Shown here piece after piece: positions 60,768-64,000 of a stretch of DNA of 64,000 nt. Source of the DNA: Pachysolen tannophilus NRRL Y-2460. Taxonomy: Eukaryota; Ascomycota; Pichiomycetes; Alaninales; Pachysolenaceae. The DNA lies in NCBI GenBank assembly GCA_001661245.1, contig KV454014.1:99233-163232 (forward strand), given 5' to 3'. Under the pieces are notes generated by a model. It had not been told where the DNA came from and ran no database searches. It saw only the letters and a list, made by a program, of their open reading frames with translations. Numbering within the stretch: the first letter of the stretch is position 1; the number at the start of each line of letters is the position of its first letter. The translations under genes and the position numbers were made by a program.

Positions 60768-62441
60768 ATGAGATTAATCTTGTTAATTTTTTCCATTTTG
60801 GCAATTACAATTGCTGAAAGTATAAGAGGTGTTGCTCCTGAAGGTAAGTTTTAAGTTTTTTTTTCCCATCCCACCCTCCTCCACAATGATTTATTTTATT
60901 TAATTGATGATATTTAAAACTAACTATTTTTTTATTATTATTAAAAAAATTGTTATTGAATAGATGAAAAAAAATATATTCCAAATGAATATAATCAATG
61001 GGCTTGCTTGAATAATCCAGAAATTATAATTGATTTTTCAAAAGTGAATGATGATTATTGTGATTGTCCCGATGGAAGTGATGAACCTGGAACTTCTCTG
61101 TGTATTAATGGTCGATTTTATTGTGAAAATAAAGGTTATATTTCAAGTTATATTCCATCTTTTAAAATAAATGATGGAGTTTGCGATTATGAACAATGTT
61201 GTGATGGGAGTGATGAATATGGTACTCCAATTAATTGTCCAGATAGGTGTAAAGAAATTAATGATGAATATTTAAAACTGATTTCTATTAAAAATGAAAT
61301 AACTAAAAAAGGTTTACTGAAAAAACTGCAATTACTTAAAAATGCAATTTTTGAAAAAGAAAAATTATTAATTATAATTGAAGAATTAAATAATGAAATT
61401 TTTAAAAAAAATGAATTATTATCAAAATTAAAGATTGAATTAAAAGAAAATCCAGAATTAAATGAAATTCCAACTTTAATTGATAAATTAAATCCAAAAT
61501 TAAATAAAATTAATGAATTATTAAATTTAAAAAATTTACAAATTAATTCAAATCTTGAAAAAATTTCAAATTTAGAAAAAATTTTAATAAAATTAGTTGA
61601 AAATTATAATCCAAATTTTAATGATATAGCAGTTAAAGAAGCTGTTAAAAATTATCAAGATTATTCAGTAAATAAAGATGAATTAAATGAAAATATTTCT
61701 AATCAAGATGAAAAAAATCAAATTATAACAGAATTAATTGATGAAATTAATAATTTTGATTCAGAATTTTCAATTGGAAAAACTGATTCATCATTAAATT
61801 GTGAATGTGAAAATAAAAATTTTCTTGAAAGATTAGAAGAAAATTTTGAATATTTACTTGATCAATTTTTAGGAACACTGGATAATTCAAATTTTAAAAA
61901 TGAAAAAATTCAATTAAAAAATAATAAAAATAATAAAAAAAATAATAAAAATTTAAATGGTGGTAAACATAATTCTAAAATAGAAGAATTAGAAAAAGAA
62001 ATTGATAAATTATCAAAAGATTTAAATTATTATAATTCTGAAATCTCTTCACAAAAATATGGACCAAATGATATTTTAAGAGCTTATAAAGATAAATGTA
62101 TAAATAAAATTTATGGTGAATATAATTATAAATATTGTTTCACAGATGAAGTTAAACAAGAAGGAAATGGTCATAACGTATTAATTGGTAAATTTGATAG
62201 AGTTTCAAATAATATAGCTGAAGAAAAATTACAAATCATTTATGAAAATGGTGCTAAATGTTGGAATGGACCTATTAGAAAAGCTATTATAGATGTTGAA
62301 TGTGGTGCAGATGAAGAATTATTAAGTGTTACTGAACCTGAAGTTTGTCAATATTTTTTCAAAGTTAAAAGTCCAATTGCTTGTTTTGAATCAAATGATC
62401 AATTAAATCACAATAGTGAAGTCACAAGAGATGAATTATAA
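60768..62441 (+). CDS. Glucosidase II beta subunit Gtb1 (one intron)
   Basis: Exons 60768-60843 and 60964-62441 give 517 aa. Exon 1 encodes the signal peptide (MRLILLIFSILAITIAES) and Arg-Gly-Val-Ala-Pro-Glu. Exon 2 begins with the Cys-rich module DDYCDCPDGSDEPGTS (about 50-65) and a second one, DGVCDYEQCCDGSDEYGT. A long helical region (about 105-330) is followed by the mannose-6-phosphate-receptor homology domain (about 375-500, GEYNYKYCFTDEV, KCWNGPIRKAIIDVECG, CQYFFKVKSPIAC) and the C-terminal ER-retrieval-like tetrapeptide RDEL. Gtb1 binds glycan mannose and directs glucosidase II trimming of N-glycans in ER quality control. The conserved start MRL... lacks an alternative, and an upstream ATG (60751) is out of frame and stops after six codons. 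A CTG (61098-61100) precedes the Cys where Ala or Ser is usual. Confidence 0.93.
60844..60963 (+). other. Intron of GTB1
   Basis: 120 nt: donor GTAAGT (60844-60849), candidate branch site AACTAAC (60918-60924), acceptor TAG ending at 60963. Splicing joins G to AT, making an Asp codon, and links the signal-peptide exon to the Cys-rich module in frame. Confidence 0.92.
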
Positions 62442-62737
62442 ATTCTGAACTCTATTTACTTCTTTTTATAAAGAAATAATAAATTATAAACTAAATTAAA
62501 AAACATATTAAAACATTCATTCAAATGTGTCGTTATCAATGTAGACCACCTACCTACTAAATTAAATTAAATTAAAAAAAAAAAAAAAAGAAAAATAAAA
62601 CCAAAACCTCTGTGAACTTCCAAAAATTAAAACCAACCTAGACCTAATAATCCAAATCTTTCACCAATAAAATAATAAAATATATGAAAAAAAAAAAAAA
62701 AAACTTTCCCCACCCCACCATGATAATCCGATAATCG
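62442..62737. other. Convergent spacer GTB1 / F-box gene
   Basis: 296 nt, A-rich (poly-A at 62576-62590 and 62686-62704), holding both 3' ends. Confidence 0.45.
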
Positions 62738-63562
62738 TCAACTTACAAAATAAACCTTATGTCCAACAACTTTAGCATTTAAAAGAACTTTTTTTGAAGG
62801 TCTTTCTGATTTTGATTTGAAACCTTTAACAGAAGAATAAGTCATTTTAGAATCTTGTTCACTTTCTTTTAAATTTTCAAAAAATTTAACTGTTTTTAAA
62901 AAATCATCATAACAAGAATTTGAATTTTTAAATCTAATGTAATGACTTTTCTTAAACTTGTACTTTATCAAGAAATTTTTCAATATATTTGATAAATTTT
63001 CCTTTTCTAATTTTTGAATCTTATTCTTTATTTGCTTTGTAGTAATTGGTTTTGTCAAATATGATAATTCTTCTTCATTTAAATCTTCAATGTTATCAAA
63101 AACAGGTTTTATAATACCTTTTTCAATTAATTCCTTTTTAGATGGTCTCTTACTTAATAATCTATCCAATGAATTTCTTTTAAAAAGTTTGGTTAATAAT
63201 GTAATAACTTCAAAATTATTAATAACCCCATCATTTGAAAGAAATCGTTGATTAAGATACATTCTATAAGACAACACTCGCCAATTATAAAGATCAAGTA
63301 AAGATGGCCTTAATTCAAACCTAAACCAATTGTTCAATCTGATTCGAACTTGTGAATTTCTTTGATTTAATAAAAAATTAAAATAATATTGTGTTATTAT
63401 CTGATTAAAAAATTTACTAGTACATCTTATATTCTCCAAATCATCAAAATCAAGATAACCAACTACCAGTAAGATTAATTCCAATGGTAAATTCAAAATA
63501 CAAAACTCCTTAGCAATAATAGGAGAAACGTTATAAGTGTAATATGTTAAATGATCTTTCAT
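62738..63562 (-). CDS. F-box protein with an RPEL-like motif
   Basis: A 274-aa protein. The F-box is at about 20-60 (CILNLPLELILLVVGYLDFD, then an Ile-Arg-Cys-Thr-Ser-Lys-Phe-Phe stretch), which normally binds Skp1 in SCF ubiquitin ligases. The middle part (about 75-120) is a Trp/Arg/Tyr-rich helix set. Residues about 131-151 read LDRLLSKRPSKKELIEKGII, close to the actin-binding RPEL pattern RPxxxELxxxxI; a weaker SERPSKKVL copy lies near 256-264. The remainder is Lys-rich and helical. I cannot name a Saccharomyces orthologue. The ATG at 63562 is the first in frame. Confidence 0.8.
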   Translation of the reverse strand: MKDHLTYYTYNVSPIIAKEFCILNLPLELILLVVGYLDFDDLENIRCTSKFFNQIITQYYFNFLLNQRNSQVRIRLNNWFRFELRPSLLDLYNWRVLSYRMYLNQRFLSNDGVINNFEVITLLTKLFKRNSLDRLLSKRPSKKELIEKGIIKPVFDNIEDLNEEELSYLTKPITTKQIKNKIQKLEKENLSNILKNFLIKYKFKKSHYIRFKNSNSCYDDFLKTVKFFENLKESEQDSKMTYSSVKGFKSKSERPSKKVLLNAKVVGHKVYFVS

Positions 63563-64000
63563 CTTTTCAATTTATAACCAAACAATCATTAGACAAAAAT
63601 TCTTCTTGAAAACTCACTTCCTCTCCAAGGCTAAAAAAAACAAACAGAAAACAATCAAATCTATGATGATGATGATGATGATGACAATAAGTAAAGATTA
63701 AATCAATTGAAATTATGCTTTTCAATGACTCTAGCGATTGGTATATATGATTAATGGTTTGAATTTAATTATCAGCTTATTTATGAATTTTTTTGGCTTT
63801 AAAACATCCGATTATCAATACAATACAACAATGATAATAACTTTTCTTTCTTTCTCTTTCTTTCTCCAGTTGTCTCTCTAGTTCTCTTAGAGAAGCAATA
63901 AATAGTAGCAAATGGATTATAAAACCATATAAATCAATTGGTTTTAAATATGAAATTAATATATATTTTAAATCATTTATTATTTATAAAAATTGTTCGA
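63563..64000. other. Gene-free right edge
   Basis: Promoter of the F-box gene with a TGA triplet run (63664-63683) and a TTTCTTTCTC tract (63843-63866). No other feature is recognised before the window ends. Confidence 0.45.

Noticed and set aside
1-64000. CRISPR array, phage or bacterial-type operon
   Set aside because: The window is a eukaryotic nuclear chromosome; the spaced repeats seen are minisatellites or motif clusters without spacer logic.

Overview
The window is a piece of a budding-yeast (Saccharomycotina) nuclear chromosome. The evidence is a strongly A+T-rich sequence with long poly-A and poly-T runs, mostly single-exon genes, three short introns placed close to start codons with yeast-type GTAAGT/GTATGT donors and TACTGAC-like branch points, and gene products of clear yeast type (Hor7/Ddr2, Tim11, Nmd2, Vac1, Akr1, Ptc7, Rad9, Ymd8, Gtb1). 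In-frame CTG codons are rare. In two genes they sit where the family normally has a small residue (Gtb1 GTS-CTG-C, Tim11 EEQ-CTG-EY). Together with a Cph2-like membrane SREBP-type factor and GGTGTAGGATGT-type repeats like the telomere core of Candida species, this suggests a CUG-Ser (or CUG-Ala) lineage. Residues written as Leu at CTG codons should be read with that caution.

Layout: 23 protein genes and one tRNA. 1-5.7 kb: elongator tRNA-Met(CAT), a TMEM205-like membrane protein, a 3-kb gene-free stretch and a 59-aa Hor7/Ddr2-type GPI mini-protein. 5.7-19 kb: BAR-PH-ArfGAP protein, spliced SPS1 kinase, PTC7 phosphatase, ATP synthase subunit e (TIM11), VAC1/PEP7 and AKR1. 19-30.5 kb: spliced NMD2 (UPF2), MRPL35, a very large unrecognised low-complexity protein and an unrecognised hydrophobic-helix protein. 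31-43 kb: FMO1, a membrane-anchored SREBP-type bHLH factor, a small putative mitochondrial protein, an STP-type zinc-finger factor and YMD8. 44-52.6 kb: a yapsin-like GPI protein with an eroded active site, RAD9 and a cyclin K/T-like protein. 52.6-60.8 kb: an almost gene-free zone holding one Zn2Cys6 regulator (56.5-57.9 kb). 60.8-64 kb: spliced GTB1 and an F-box protein with an RPEL-like motif.

The genes are ordinary chromosomal neighbours, not an operon or a specialised cluster. Several serve the secretory and endosomal system (ArfGAP, Vac1, Akr1, Ymd8, Gtb1, the yapsin-like protein) or mitochondria (Ptc7, Tim11, Mrpl35). I found no transposon, no virus-derived element, no CRISPR array and no obvious new multi-gene system. 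The most unusual signals lie between genes: a two-way cluster of telomere-like/Rap1-like motifs, an 11-bp minisatellite followed by a 26-nt near-palindrome, a 12-13-bp periodic GGCGGA array in an A+T-rich background, a TACGTA cluster, a GCGC-core cluster upstream of the STP gene, a perfect 26-bp palindrome, and a 23-bp nested hairpin upstream of GTB1. I have no tools here, so family assignments rest on recognised motifs and remembered family architecture.
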